In this document: piece after piece, positions 7,734-19,729 of the stretch | Layout of the letters: each line of letters starts with the position of its first letter | Numbering within the stretch: position 1 is the stretch's first letter | DNA from: Siphonodentalium dalli | Lineage: Eukaryota > Mollusca > Scaphopoda > Gadilida > Siphonodentaliidae | Assembly (NCBI GenBank): GCA_032622095.1 | Contig: CP136069.1 | Location: 169,998,394 to 170,062,393, forward strand | Direction: 5' to 3' | DNA length: 64,000 nucleotides | Position numbers and translations under genes: made by a program | The notes under the pieces: generated by a model | Told to the model about the DNA's origin: nothing | The model's database searches: none | What the model saw: only the letters and a program-made list of their open reading frames with translations

Positions 7734-8183
7734 ACTTCACCAGGACATCGACGGCTGATATACATACAACGCAAAGAAGACGACGACCAGATAACAACGA
7801 ATGTGTCAACAACTCCACAAAATAGACTCTTTTGTTATTGATTCAGCGTAGGATGTTGTAGGATGTTGTAGGATGTTCAATTAAGTTTCTTCAAATCTGA
7901 GACCTTGTTTTGTACATAAATTATTGTTCTTTGTTAATATTATTGATGTATAATAATATATTATTGTTCATTGTTCTTGTTCTTGTTTTTGAAAAATAAA
8001 TGATAAATTTCAACAAAATCGTTTTCACTGTAGGATCCCCACCAATTGATTCTGTTCGTGTCGATGTGTCATCTCTGGTCAGAATTATACAAACTTTAAA
8101 ATTAGTAATGAAAAAATGTCTAAGTCCATTTTCATTTTTTCCGATCAGAAATATCACATCAATGACAGGAATATCTATCCTCA
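7734..8183. other. AT-rich 3' flank of the Polinton block
   Basis: No gene is seen. It contains a short tandem repeat of a 10-bp unit (GGATGTTGTA, about 2.8 copies, 7849-7877) and an AATAAA at about 7994 that could end the protease-side transcript. It may hold the element's right terminal region, but without the left end the terminal inverted repeat cannot be recognised. Confidence 0.4.
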
Positions 8184-8462
8184 GGGGGGAACTATGGCCC
8201 AGTACCCCCAGTGGGGGGCACTATGGCCCAGTACCCTCCAGTGGGGGGCACTATGGCCCAGTACCCATCAGTGGGGGGCACTATAGCCCAGTACCCATCA
8301 GTGGGGGGCACTATAGCCCAGTAGTGGGCTATAGTGCCCCCCGCTGATGGGTACTGGGCTATAGTGCCCCCCACTGATGGGTACTGGGCCATAGTGCCCC
8401 CCACTGGAGGGTACTGGGCCATAGTGCCCCCCACTGGGGGGTACTGGGCCATAGTGCCCCCC
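8184..8462. repeat. Near-perfect palindrome of 30-bp tandem units
   Basis: The left arm (8184-8320) and right arm (8325-8462) are reverse complements around a 4-nt centre (GTAG, 8321-8324). Each arm is about 4.5 copies of a 30-bp unit with core CACTATGGCCCAGTACCC and a G6 run. Unit variants (CCCCAG outermost, then CTCCAG, then CATCAG twice) appear in mirrored order, so the whole array was inverted and duplicated as a block. Its ORFs on either strand are translations of the repeat and are not genes. Confidence 0.95.
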
Positions 8463-11400
8463 ATTACTACTGATATACATGTATATAAAAACCAAAATAG
8501 AAGATGACTGCTGGCGACAATGTTTTCCAAAAAAATTCAAAGCATTCGATAGCTCCCATCTAGTTGTCAGCCCGAAGATCAATATAAAGTGTGGTGACTA
8601 TCAGATGAGGGATATGACTGTACAGTTGCTAAACAATTCAGTCACGCAAAAGAGGATCAAACAGTAAGATACCAAATTGCTGCCTGTGGTAATGTTTTTT
8701 AACGAAATTCGGGAAAATTAGATTACTCTCCCCCTGGTTATCCAGAAGATCATTGTGGAATCTGGTGACGATCGGACAAGGGGTGTCGTCTGTAGGATCA
8801 ACCAAATTATTTAGCCATAAAAATAGTAAAATTCAAGATCACCGCTGGCAGTGATGTCTTCACAAGGACAGCTTGAGAACAAAACATGGCTCACATCTAG
8901 CGGTGACCCAAACTATCCACATGAGAAAAAGTTCTCCAATAAAAGCTGGCTGCAGGGTGCGCCAATTGATTCAAATTCGAAATTTAACAGGGTGTACTGC
9001 TTGTGGCCATGTTTTCCCCGCAAATTTGATAGACTGATGGACAAAACCACTGAATCCGTTGAATCAATATACATGTATACATGGATTAATGTATATGCAT
9101 TGTTATACACAGTACTGGTATATAAAGGTACTGAAAATAACAATATTACTAGTATACACAAAATAAACCATATATCATGGCTATGGGTTCTAATATCCGA
9201 ATATGACAGCTGATAACTTGGTGTGAATTGAAGAGTGGTGGTGTCTCACGCATATCTAACCCTCCATGTTAGAAACATGCCATTAAATGTCATAAGTATA
9301 ATCTAGCTTGAGGACAGAAGTTATCCATAAAAAAAACCCTTAATTCAACCAGGTCCTCGCGCGATGTATGGTCGATCACATGATGATCTAGGGGGATTAG
9401 AATTGTTGTATAAAAACAGCACTGCATGTAAATATAAAATAAAATAGTGCTACATCTTATTACAGATTATTGCCATATATAATCAGTGACTATACAGACA
9501 GTCTGACAAAATAAAGTTTCAGTGACACTCTATCCGAAGAGGGGAATAATTCCATATGTTACAGTCAATGGAGCAATTATGAATCTGGAAAGGTGAAATT
9601 TCTAAGTAATACTAGATATCGACATGACGCGATAACATATAACGTAAATGCAATATGGCCGCTGGCGACCATTTTTTCCTATAAAATTAAAAAAATATTT
9701 GATAGCTCTCATCTGATAGATCAATATCAAGATAAATATAAAGTTTAGTGATGATCGGATGAGTGAAGTGGACTGTGCTAAACGGTTTAGTAATGCTTAA
9801 AAAGATTTTTACCTTAATATTTTTATGTTCACTTTATAAACTTCACTGAGTCATCTTTGTCATGTATTGAGTTTGATATCTGTTGTTAACAGTTTATAAA
9901 TCATGTATGTCTCATGTTTGTTATTTTAATTTATGTGTTTATTATCATTAAATAAAGTTGAATTCCTTAAACAGATTCTTACCTCAATGTTTTTATGTTC
10001 ACTTTATAAACTCCACTGAGTCATCTTTGTCATGTATTGAATTTGATATCTTTTGTTAACAGTTCATAAATTATGTATGTCTCGTGTTCGTTATTATATT
10101 ATATACACTTTATAGTGTGTTTCAGAACGAAAACAAAATGAATAAAATCAACAAATTTGTAAATTTAAAAACAATTCAAACGTTGTTGTATTCCATGTCC
10201 CAGCCCGGACATATACACCAAATTTCAATAATATTCATTGAGAAACAACGGACCAAACGCCATATAACACCCCGTATGCATCTTTTATTCCGAGTTGGCC
10301 TTTTATTCCGAGTTGGCACGCGCCGATTGGGCGAGTTAGCCCATGGGGCGAGTACGCCGATTCCGACACCTTTTCTATTTGCAGCAGGTTAAGTTTACGC
10401 GTAATTTAATTTACAAAGTTCCCCAATTGGTATCGTAAATAGAGCGACCTTATTTGACAGAGAATGCCTCTGTTATTGATTATAACGTTGCTATACATTA
10501 AAAACGACAATTCACATGCTCGTTCAAGCGCAGTAGTCTATTTTCCCCATGTTAAAGGACATCCACAAATACTAAATAACACTAACTTACTGCCGAATGT
10601 TTTACACGACAACTGTTAACATATTTGGGCTGAATTCATCTGACGCGGTATTATTCCTCAAAATAAACAACAAAACCATCGTTACTTGGAAATGTAGTTT
10701 GGGCTAACATTTACATAAATCCTCCATATCATTATTCCGACACACACGTCAGATGAAAAAGTCACATGAAGTAACCGGCCAAATTGGCCGAAATAATACT
10801 GTAGGCGAAATAGTTTGTCAATAATACATAACGTTAGAGTTGGTCAAAATAGAGATTGTCAGTGCCCTGACATTTAGGGATGCATAGGTGATAGATTATA
10901 CCGTATGTTCACCAACAGCTGTACATATCGTTATGAACTTTCTTGTGTTAGACTATATATAATGCTATGTTTGTATAGGTGATGGAGTAAATGTGATTTA
11001 AAATGTGATTAAAAATGTGATTAAAACGTACTCGGAATAAGTGTACTGGTTTTGTATGTTCTCTGTAATATCGGTCATCAGCAGCAGCATCCACCCCTGT
11101 TCCGCGATTTAAAAGATGCAGGTCCAAGTTCTGGATGTGCATTCCGTATATAGAATTCATGAATATTCAAAACTTCATATATTGAATGCACCTCCATAAC
11201 TTTGACCTGTAGCACTTAACGCGGAATGGGGGCTGGGTGGATCCAATATGGCCTTGACTCAATGATCTCGACCATTCACACCACGATCGATGCCTCTTTT
11301 GAATCATGACTTGTCCCGGTGTAATATTTTCTTTTGCGTTTAGTTTGGTTTTGCGCTCTGGCAGTCGGTGGCTCTTCGTCACCATAAACATGTCTTTTCA

Positions 11401-11600
11401 GGTGAGCACCACTTACATATTAAAGAAGAAGACAAACACTTGCCGTATTTGTGCCAGGTATAGATGCCAATGGTGCCGTTCGTTTTTGGTAACTGCACAT
11501 AATATCAAGAAATTGTGGTCACTTAGTTTCGGTGTGATCTTACGATCTATACTTGTGTTGGCAGTATAGGCCAAACGTAATTTTACTGCATTGATAGCAC
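8463..11600. other. Intergenic DNA with old interspersed repeats
   Basis: No gene is supported. Two diverged copies of one repeat are visible (about 8505-8665 and 9655-9800; core TAGCTC(C/T)CATCT...GATCAATAT..AATATAAAG). They resemble the monomers of the 35.7-36.8 kb satellite in layout ('CTGGCG-CCAT-TTTT' then a CGGATGAG block). A direct tandem duplication of about 170 bp lies at about 9806-10110 (core TATGTTCACTTTATAAAC). The rest (10110-11600) shows nothing recognisable beyond short repeats. Confidence 0.5.
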
Positions 11601-11639
11601 ATGGCCCTGTTATCATGAACGTGGTAACAGGGTGCCTCG

Positions 11640-11840
11640 CCCCTAGATCATGCCATGAATCTCTACTCCAGCTACGCCCATAGAGATCATACTCCACTTT
11701 TGGGAAATTTTTGATGTTGTTACAGTGAATTCTATAAGCATTATAACATTGCAAAAACAGTGCAGATAATATATTTCTTAGTTAATATTATGTTCTTTAA
11801 TAATGTATACCACCGTACGTAGGTGAAGGTCCCAAGCTCC
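11640..11840. repeat. Half copy of the 46.9-47.4 kb inverted-repeat MITE
   Basis: The segment with AATCTCTACTC...ACGCCCATAGAGATCATACTCCAC and, further on, TAGGTGAAGGTCCCAA matches one arm of the inverted-repeat element at 46890-47405. Only one arm is present here. Confidence 0.55.
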
Positions 11841-11940
11841 AATCTATTTATATATACCTAACAATATGATCCTTTTGATCACAAACCCACCCCACGTCCT
11901 CGATAAACATGGGGCGAAAATAAACATGTCAACTACTTAC

Positions 11941-12080
11941 TTTTGTAGTCCATATATAAGTCCACTATTGTCTGCAGGACTGAGAAGTTCGCACAAGAAA
12001 AACACAACAAAACATTCGAATTATGTTTACCAAGTCTCCAGCATGTCTTAACTGTATGAACATAACCCAGTTATATATTA
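11941..12080 (-). promoter_or_regulatory. Relic of the GNAT-array 5' exon
   Basis: On the minus strand this segment matches the 5' exons at 31446-31564 and 50560-50666 (shared blocks CAGTCCTGCAGACAAT and donor GTAAGTAGTTGACATG, and the upstream CCAAGTCTCC complement). Here the TATA box is not recognisable and the exon has an insertion. It suggests that a further GNAT copy once lay to the left, where no coding exon is now visible. Confidence 0.5.
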
Positions 12081-12192
12081 GTTTGTCACCACACTGTATA
12101 TATGACAGACATGCAGGCCATGCACCTTATAATCGACAACGTACTGTGTACATAGCGAGGGTTCATTATGATGGGCCGTGTGTAATGTTTAT

Positions 12193-12454
12193 TTAACCCT
12201 TCAGTGACGGGAGATGCGTTGGTTCAGCATTAAATAACATGTGCCAGTGCATTCTCTTACACAAGTATATGAGGGAGCCTCGCACATATAACATAGTATA
12301 CTGGCGTACGTACAAGGTGAAGGTAAATATTGTTGGGGCAATGTATTCTCTTGTATGATCGATGCTGCCTATATATTTATATATAAGAAAATGGACTGGC
12401 ACAGGATTTTCGCAAACTTTCAAGAAGCACCAGCTGTGACGGAAGGGTGAAACA
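12193..12454. mobile_element. Diverged piggyBac-like twin-hairpin MITE
   Basis: It starts TTAACCCTTCAGTGACGG and ends CTGTGACGGAAGGGTGAA. Inside are diverged versions of the GTGCCAATGCATTCTCTTA hairpin arms found in the two younger copies at 26128-26518 and 48413-48811. The right TTAA has decayed to GTGAA, so it is an old copy. Confidence 0.6.
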
Positions 12455-12499
12455 CACACTCAATCTTAAAGCACCAAGATAAATCTAGTCGTTTACAAA

Positions 12500-12865
12500 A
12501 CCCACCAGTCGAATCTATATGTCTCTCTGTTCGTCGAAATGTCGATTTTCGACAGATTTCCCATTCTCGTCGTTTACGCCTCAGAGGCCGAAACGTAACA
12601 GTTCCGTGACACGAAGTATATATTTATTACGCCCCCGGTGTATACTAATCTAGATATTTTAGATAGCTACATGTATGGTTCGCTGGGCGTTTTATTTATA
12701 GATAATGGGTATTTCCGGTTGTTTTGGGACGCATAAAAGTTGTAGTGCGACCCCGAGTCCGGTAAAAGGTGTAGTTGGAATTTCAATTTCGTATATTGTC
12801 GTTGATTTTGGTTTGTGATAAGCTATGCCAATTACAAATAGAAGAAATGAAAAATATAATTTTTA
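12500..12865. repeat. Duplicated segment paired with 46490-46780
   Basis: Shared blocks include GTGTATACTAATCTAGA/TGTAC, TTGTAGTGCGACCCCGA, GAATTTCAATTTCGT and GTTTGTGATAAGCTATGCC. The copy at 46.5 kb has an extra GTAGTGC(G/T)ACCCCGA unit. This is part of the wider segmental duplication in the window. Confidence 0.65.
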
Positions 12866-12869
12866 AAAA

Positions 12870-13285
12870 GCGTATGTCAATTGATACGTATTTTAGAGAG
12901 TGTAATCCGAGACAGCCGAGTCATCCACCGGTTCGTTAATTTGGTGCTGATAGGTGTGACAGTTTGCAGTAGGTCCCCTATTTGCGGAGATAAATTTGCG
13001 AAGATCCCGAATTCGCGGAGATCCCCTAAAATGGTCGAAATAAATTGATTGTAATGAGGGAACGGGTGCGTATATCTCAATTGATACGTATTTTAAAGAG
13101 GTTAGTCGGATACAGCAGAGCCAGGCACGGTTCGTTAATTGGTGCTGATCGGTGTGACAATTTGCAGTAGGTCCCTATTTGCGGAGGTCCCCGAATCGCG
13201 GGGGTCCCCTAAAATGGTCGAAACATGTTGATTTTAATGAGGGAACGGGTGCGTATATGTCAAATGATACGTATTTTAAACAAAT
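12870..13285. repeat. Tandem duplication, about 200-bp unit
   Basis: Two adjacent copies carry the blocks ATTGATACGTATTTTA, CGGTTCGTTAATT, GGTGCTGAT(A/C)GGTGTGACA, TTGCAGTAGGTCCC and TGAGGGAACGGGTGCGTATAT, and a third partial copy starts at about 13255. A (CAT)n microsatellite follows at about 13320-13352. No coding sense is seen. Confidence 0.7.
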
Positions 13286-13519
13286 AACGGACACGATCAT
13301 CATAATAGTGGTTTGTTCTATCAATCATATCATCATCATCATCATCATCATCATAATACGGAACAAGTGTTGCGACTTTTCGTCCCAATAACATTATTTG
13401 TAATGTTTGTTTACAAATATATGTATCGTCATTCGATATTTACTTGTGAGTCACTTGGACATATTACTTGTCGTCGAACTCGTATTTTATATAATAGAAG
13501 AATGAGTCTATGTATATTT

Positions 13520-14020
13520 TGAATTGATCGAGTGTTGGAGCCTCAACAGCGAAGTCTGGCAGAGAGTTCCAGCTATTTACCACCCCTGCGTGAAGAAATA
13601 TTTTCCTATGGCATTGTTAACAATGGGCATCTGTAGCTTTTTATTATGTCCTCTTGTTCTTCCCGATGAATGTCTTTCTAATAGGTCACATGCATTGGTA
13701 TTGTAATGACCATTCAACAGTTTATATACCTCGATTAGATCTCCTCTAAATCTTCGATATTTTAAAGACATCATATTGAGTCTTACCATTCGGTCTCGGT
13801 AGCATAGAGTTTTCTAACACAATGATTTGATATTTGTGATGTGGGCTCCATGCAAATTTACAGTGTTCGATGATAGGTCTGACCATGCTTATGTAGAGCG
13901 TTTAGAAAGTGTCGATGTCCAAGTTCGTGAAAGTTCTATTGACTATGCCGATTATTTGAGAAGCTTTATTGTTTTAGGATATTGTATAGGATGGCTAATC
14001 TGGCCGTGTCAAATTGAGCT
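13520..14020 (-). pseudogene. CR1-like non-LTR retrotransposon fragment
   Basis: On the minus strand the translated pieces read, in order but in shifting frames, ALYISMVRPIIEHC (end of the RT domain), MSLKYRRFRGDLIEVYKLLN, RTRGHNKK and KYFFTQ, followed after a frame change by VVNSWNSLPD. This is the standard C-terminal end of CR1/L2-type reverse transcriptases. Several frameshifts and stops show it is dead. Only about 0.5 kb remains, as is typical of 5' truncation. Confidence 0.75.
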
Positions 14021-14339
14021 ATAGCGATGGGATATCTCGCAGCACAACACATTTCGGGTTTTCGTGGGGTGTGTATTCGCTGGATGTCTTATAGTTGCAG
14101 TATGTAACTATATTATGACCGCGTTAATTGCTTTCGATGTTTAGGTATGAACAATGGCTGGGCCATGCACTCTTGAAGATTTTATGGCGGGAACACAATG
14201 ACTCCGATTTTTGATCCGCATTTAGAAGCTTTCTGGTGTGGTGAATGAGAAACCTGCATTAATAAGCAGCAGTTTTTTTTTGTAATAATTTGAAGGATTA
14301 GTTGTTTTAACGGAATTCTGAGGCGGTGAATTCATGTAA

Positions 14340-15080
14340 CCAATATATGTTATAATATAATTTATATTTATGGCTAATAATATGATCTTGATGGCGTTAA
14401 CATTTCTGATTATGGTTTTCTTGTATAATTGTGTGGTTAACTGTTATCCGAACTACCGCCGGCCGAGACAGGGATGTGTATCGTGGTACCATACACGTTT
14501 GATATGCGGGTTATATTTGACATTGGATACACATAACTAGTATTAAGCCATTCGTACATGTATATGTATTATTTGGTAAAGATACCCGTTCCGATCTAAC
14601 ACCCCTAATTTACAATTTAATCTTTTTCGGGAGTAAACCATATTGTATTTGAGTCGAGGCAACCACTCTTCAAAACTCACTTATTAGATTCTGAATTTTG
14701 AAATCTATTTATTTTATCCACCTCGAATATTTGTCAGCAAAATTTCTACCGGAAATATATAAGGGCATGCGCGGAAGCCGTAACCAGTTTGGGAGGTCAC
14801 GTGGGAGGTCACGTAAGGTAACGGTTCGCTGTGTGTTCGTGCAGATCGGAAATGATTTTCGGAATAACATACGACGAAAATAAATTGCCAGAACAAAATT
14901 GACAATATCTTCTTATGGTTGGTATGAGAGTACATTGGTATACTTGTTCCCAATTCAGTAATCTTGCTTTATTCAAGCTGTAACACCATGCCGATCACAC
15001 GTGAATGAATATGTTTGTTTACTTTTTTTGTGATCCCACGTGCTGGAGAATTCCAAAACAAACCCGACATCACCATATAT
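14340..15080. repeat. Left part of the GNAT duplicon, copy A
   Basis: Blocks here recur at about 33350-33600 and 51380-51780. They include TTTTCGGAATAACATACGACG, GACAATATCTTCTTATGG, a CCACGTGCTGG and the ATCACCATATAT junction. They lie downstream of the GNAT gene on its strand. No ORF is conserved between the three copies, so this is flanking DNA carried along in the duplication. Confidence 0.65.
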
Positions 15081-15999
15081 ATAATACTAGAAGGTGACCC
15101 GACTTCGTCCGGGTTTTACCTTGAATTGTCTATTTTGAAGGCCAAGGTCAAGTGGGGTCACGATTTGACCCGTCCAAAACACAGTGCCCGAACAAAAGTA
15201 CCCGACAAAAGTACCTGTCGAAATCCATCCGGTTTTACCCGATTTGACCTTGAATTGACCATTTTGAAGGTCAGGTGGGATCAAACACCAACACCCCAAA
15301 AATTGTGGAAATCGGCCCAGCGGATACCGGGAAATCGGCCCAGTGGATACCGAGATACCCTATGCATGAAATTTCGTCCGTAAAAATCCGCCAGTTTAAC
15401 CCGATTTGATTTCCACTCAAGTATATAAACGCGCCTCATACACACACGCTCATTAATGATCAAGTTTCAACGTAAAGATAAATTACCATCGGTGCCCGAG
15501 ATATCGCCAAGACGTCTGAAACAGTCAAATGCATCGGCCGGTTAAGCGTTAACGTGATCTAACGTTATGACCTCTAACGACGTCATAGAAGTTACGCATT
15601 GTTTTTATCCTGATGGAAGATAGTACCACTTCTTCTTGATAATTGAGGCAGATAACTAAAACGGATACATACGCATTATATATCGTTGGAAAGAGGAAAC
15701 ACGAAAGATTCTCACAGTGTCATTATTATGACTGGCATTTTATTATTCGCGCTGTTTCGAATCGATTGGTAAGCACCGAACTCAAATGAAAGTCCCGTAA
15801 CACAGCGTAAAAACAGATTTGACCTCGGCACGTGAAAAGTTGACATCGGATCTGAAAATCAATAGGCCTATGTTACTCCTGACCCGAAAATACCCCCACA
15901 TACCAAGTTTCATCGAAATCGGGTCGGCCGTTTTCGAGTTCATCGATTACACACACACAAACAAACAAACAAACAGATCTTCCAAAATATATAATAGAT
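15081..15999. mobile_element. Retroposon-like insertion in duplicon A
   Basis: The flanks join directly (CACCATATAT to GGAATT(C/T)GAAAT) in the paralogous sites at about 33570 and 51750, so this 0.9-kb segment is an insertion. It starts ATAATACTAGAAGGTGACCCG and ends with a common retroposon-type tail: ATCGAAATCGGGTCGGCCGT, then an (ACAC)n/(AAAC)n run. ATATATA is present at both edges and may be the target duplication. Related ends with CCCGG CGTTGC occur at about 28410 and 37610. Confidence 0.7.
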
Positions 16000-16035
16000 G
16001 GAATTCGAAATGTAGAAAATGATTAGTTTAAAAAA

Positions 16036-16742
16036 ATCTAATCTAATATATATATCTTTATTTCAGACAATTGTGTCTATATTATTTGAGTTTACATAAG
16101 TTATTAAGGTAAATACAACATGTCAATTATAGTGTTACCATGGCATATTGCTGCACAACTTTACAACAGTGGACTTATGTATACAATAATTCGTTCCAAT
16201 ATATTATCAGATCAGAAGTGTATAATATATCTGACCTCATTATTGCAGATAAAACACAGTTATTCCAATTGCTCACCCTTTCACGAAAACCATACACAAA
16301 CTTTCGTCTCAACATTGGCATAGACAACACTCTATCATTCACAAACATACCACTAGCACTGCATCTTCTGTCATAACCCATACATAGTCTATACGCATTA
16401 TTGTAACATACATTTAGCTTATTTAAAGTAATTTTCTTGAAATTCGACCACAGCTGGCAACAATATAGAGGAGAAATGTATCTCTGAAAAAGAAATGATT
16501 TAACAGCTTGCGAACATTTTGAAAATTTTCTTAACAATATATTAGCTCTGAGACAAATAGCCCGATATTGACGTTGTATGTCGCCGTCGTCAGATAGGTC
16601 GTCTTTTATAACGTGTCCAAGATAATTGGCACTAGCAACGAAGGTAAGATCGTTACCATTGAGATTCAGTTTTGGAAGAATGCCAATAGGCATGGAATTA
16701 GGAATGAAGGCTATGGCGACAGTTTTGGAGGTGTTGTAATAA
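16036..16742 (-). pseudogene. 5'-truncated non-LTR retrotransposon (RT C-terminus)
   Basis: The minus strand encodes, from about 16735 to the stop at 16175, the end of a reverse transcriptase ORF. Visible landmarks are NYLGHVIKDDLSDD, the CSQAVKSFLFQRYISPLYCCQLW block and CYNNAYRLCMGYDRRCSASG. The 172-codon stretch from 16693 has no stop, so the insertion is fairly young. The tail near 16040-16070 is a T/TATA-rich run. The paralogous site in duplicon B at about 33610 lacks the segment, which fixes its limits. It cannot be autonomous because the endonuclease and most RT motifs are absent. Confidence 0.8.
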
Positions 16743-17138
16743 CACTGTGCGTTGAAAATGTGTTCCTCGACTCAAATCAGGTATTTTCAACGAGTAGCAA
16801 TTAGTTGAACAGTTTTGTTACTATCTAACATGGACAACGACGATTAACCCTGCTAGTATTTAATGACTATAACACGCATTTCTGGAAAAAGGAATATGAT
16901 ACGGAGGACTTTAATTAAAAACACATTTCAAACATATATAAGGATGGCCATCAAAGTTGTGTGCGCCGCAGTGTGCTTGGCGACGGAAGTCCATTAATCA
17001 CACTTACTGTGTGATTTTCATATATACACATCAAAAACAAATATGTATTTAATATAATATACTTTCTTTCACATATGAATTGATATGATGACATTTTATG
17101 ATAATGATGTCATGCGCCGCGAGGCGTTAATGACACTA

Positions 17139-17316
17139 CAGTAATGCCCTAAGTAATCGACTCATTAACCACAGCAGAATTATGGGTAACTTTTCGGAAA
17201 GCTCTCCCCAAGAGCTTTCCGATTAATGGCAACAAGCCATATTTCCGACTAAATCCTGAAAAGTTACCTATAATTCTGCTGTGGTTAAAGAGTCGATTAC
17301 TTATGGAATTACTGCA
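17139..17316. mobile_element. Tc1/mariner-like MITE
   Basis: Terminal inverted repeats of about 57 bp (CAGTAATGCCCTAAGTAATC... / ...GATTACTTATGGAATTACTG) flank a small hairpin (GGAAAGCTCT...AGAGCTTTCC). TA lies at both outer edges. The paralogous site in duplicon B (about 34062) lacks it. It carries no ORF and is therefore non-autonomous. Confidence 0.8.
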
Positions 17317-17344
17317 TATTCTGCACTAGTTAGGCCGGGTATCG

Positions 17345-18072
17345 TTATATTAACGCACAGTCACAAAAGTGGCTGAAGTAAGCTTTATCCCAACCAAGGT
17401 TTAACGGTTGCATGACCATCTCGATACATGGTATTTCTAACTCTATGTTGGCGATCTGCCGTAAAAGTTTCATTGCGTGGGCATTATCATTCCTAGCCCA
17501 AACTGATATCTTCCCTCCATCTGGAACGAAACGCATCAGCTCAGCTAGCAGAATGTTCACAATTTCATCAGAATCCCCGTATAAAACTGGCATGTAATAC
17601 CGGACATGATCGTTGGCTTCACGAAGGTAGCCATAGCCAACAATGCGATCACCAATAAACGCAGCTTTTATATGCGCGGCAGGGTGGCCAAACACGAATC
17701 TCTCCACAAACGAATCTCGACCAATCGGAAACACTGTTCTATCATACTCCATAACAGACTTCTTAACTCCAGAAACATCTCTGTTCCTTACTACTATTAT
17801 TTTTTCGCCTACATCGTTGGCAACTGGTGTGACGTCAGACAAGCGAACACCATTAAAAATTGTATGCACGACTCCCGTTGAACGTGAACCGTATTTCTCG
17901 TACATTGGAATCATATTTGAAACAGCCGACATGGAAATGTTTCTATCTCCTACTCGGAGTTTTGCAGTACGCATGAGTTCCGATCCCAGACCTCTCTTCC
18001 TCAGTTCTGGCCGAACAAGAAAGAGTGTCAGCGTAATTACGTCATCGCCGAACGGAACCACCCATAGGATGC
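17345..18072 (-). CDS. GNAT N-acetyltransferase copy A, last coding exon
   Basis: This 728-nt exon follows a TTTTTCCAG acceptor and joins in phase with the exon at 25146-24963, giving 303 residues. The GNAT acetyl-CoA loop RKRGLG is at about residues 86-91 in LVRPELRKRGLGSELM. From about residue 170 (MEYDRTVFPIG) to 290 it matches the second acyltransferase-like half (Acetyltransf_18, as in YitH-type proteins), with GDRIVGYGYLREA. The protein should transfer an acetyl or acyl group from CoA to an unknown amine, probably in the cytosol. The acceptor residue and substrate cannot be told. It is one of four copies in the window, closest to copy B. The 6.9-kb intron is swollen by inserted repeats. 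Confidence 0.88.
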
Positions 18073-19729
18073 CTGGAAAAATATGACGAAAGATAACCAT
18101 AGTAATAACCTTGCAACGCATCTAGGTTAGAAGGAATTAATGGTTTCCATAGGCCTCAGTGGTTTAAACAATTATTTTTATTGAGAACAAAGAATAACAA
18201 AGGAGAAAAGACAAAACCATGCTCTCTATGCAGGACACTGAAGAGCGGAACTCTACCATGACCTGGACTACTTTCTTACCTGTGACATGTGTTTCGGAAA
18301 TATTTAAAGGCACTTATTTTGTTGTGACAACTGTTTCAAGGTATCAGTGTTAACGTTTGGCCACGCCCACTAAATTAGCTAGACCCGAAATGCACGAAAT
18401 CATACGATCGCGAAGACCAACCCTTCCGACATCTTTTGCCATACATTATAGGAGTACTTACCGAGCAACGCCTTTTCAACTTTTGAACATACATTTTCCA
18501 AACTACCACACTTTCTGCACAACATGTGAAAGGCTGATAAAGCCAATACCCATCCACAATATCCCACCATTGTTTAGGCACGAACGCATATCAGACTAGG
18601 AAAAACCTACGTTGTTACATGCCATCATTGCCATGGGTATTCTATTTCGTTATTTTGTAAATATATTTGATATAATATACGCCAATCGCGTGCCAGATTT
18701 TGTTTAACTCGTATTCGAAAAAAACGTATAAAAACGAAAGGGACGTAATTCTACTTATTTAGTTCCTTCTAACCTCTTGCGATAGGCATCGCGAACAATA
18801 TAGACATGGAGCCCAGAGGATTTTAAGTACGCTATCGCGTACTATGGTTTAATGCTTCCGTTAAATCTTCAAAGAAAATCCATTTCTTAAGTTTCGCAAT
18901 CCTGGCGTTTAGAGGCTAGGGGCGCTCCAAAACCGCCAAAATCACTTTCAGTTACACTTTCGCGTAATTCGCTATTTTTTGTTTAAATGTTAACTAATGT
19001 TCACTGACCATAAGAACATAACCTTTGATATTTCCTGGCGTTTACATATAAGAAAGGCCTTTTTGGAACCACCCCTTCAAACCAGGTGTTATAATTCTGT
19101 GCAGAATGACGTAATTTGAGACGGTTCACTTATGATTACACTTTCGTATACATCTGTACTTTTTGGTAAAAAAAACATCACTTAAGAAACAATACTTCCT
19201 GGCTTTTACAGATAAAAAGGGCTTTTGCGATACCACCCCTTCCGATCCGATTTTATATTGGATCCGAAATAAATTGACTCCGCCCACCTTCCGATATAGA
19301 CCAATCAAATTGTCAGAGCTGGAGAGGAATTCTGCCAAATTTCACCCGTTAACTGAATTCTCCCTTGATGAGGATTTACTTGATTCCCATTGATTCACTT
19401 GTAGGAATGTTTAGCTAATATAAGTTCAACAAATAGCCATAGTCTTAATTGTTGAACTATATTAACCCGACATGCGTGTTTATTCGTCCATTTCACCTGT
19501 GCGTCCAAGCCAATTAAGAATGGAACAGTCCAATTAATGAACAAATGGGCGTAGAATTTCTCTTTCTTTGTTGATGAAATTGTAACTCCACGTCGAAGAT
19601 AGCCACAAAAAATGGCAGCCGGAAGTGGAAAAATTGAAGTTTTTCACTAATATCTCCTAGATTAGTTTTTTTCTGTATATATAGTTTATTTAATTCAGGC
19701 TCAAATGGCCCATATGATAGAGATATCAA

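Noticed and set aside
8000-8582. ORFs on both strands with GGHYGPVP or GTMAQYPPV repeats
   Set aside because: They are read out of the 30-bp palindromic array. The period is a multiple of three, so ORFs appear on both strands automatically.
13313-13391. His- or Ile-rich ORFs over 13.3 kb
   Set aside because: They are produced by the (CAT)n microsatellite.
17643-18086. 147-codon + strand ORF opposite GNAT copy A (and 34379-34768 opposite copy B)
   Set aside because: It is the antisense shadow of the real exon. The minus-strand product has GNAT motifs and proper splice sites.
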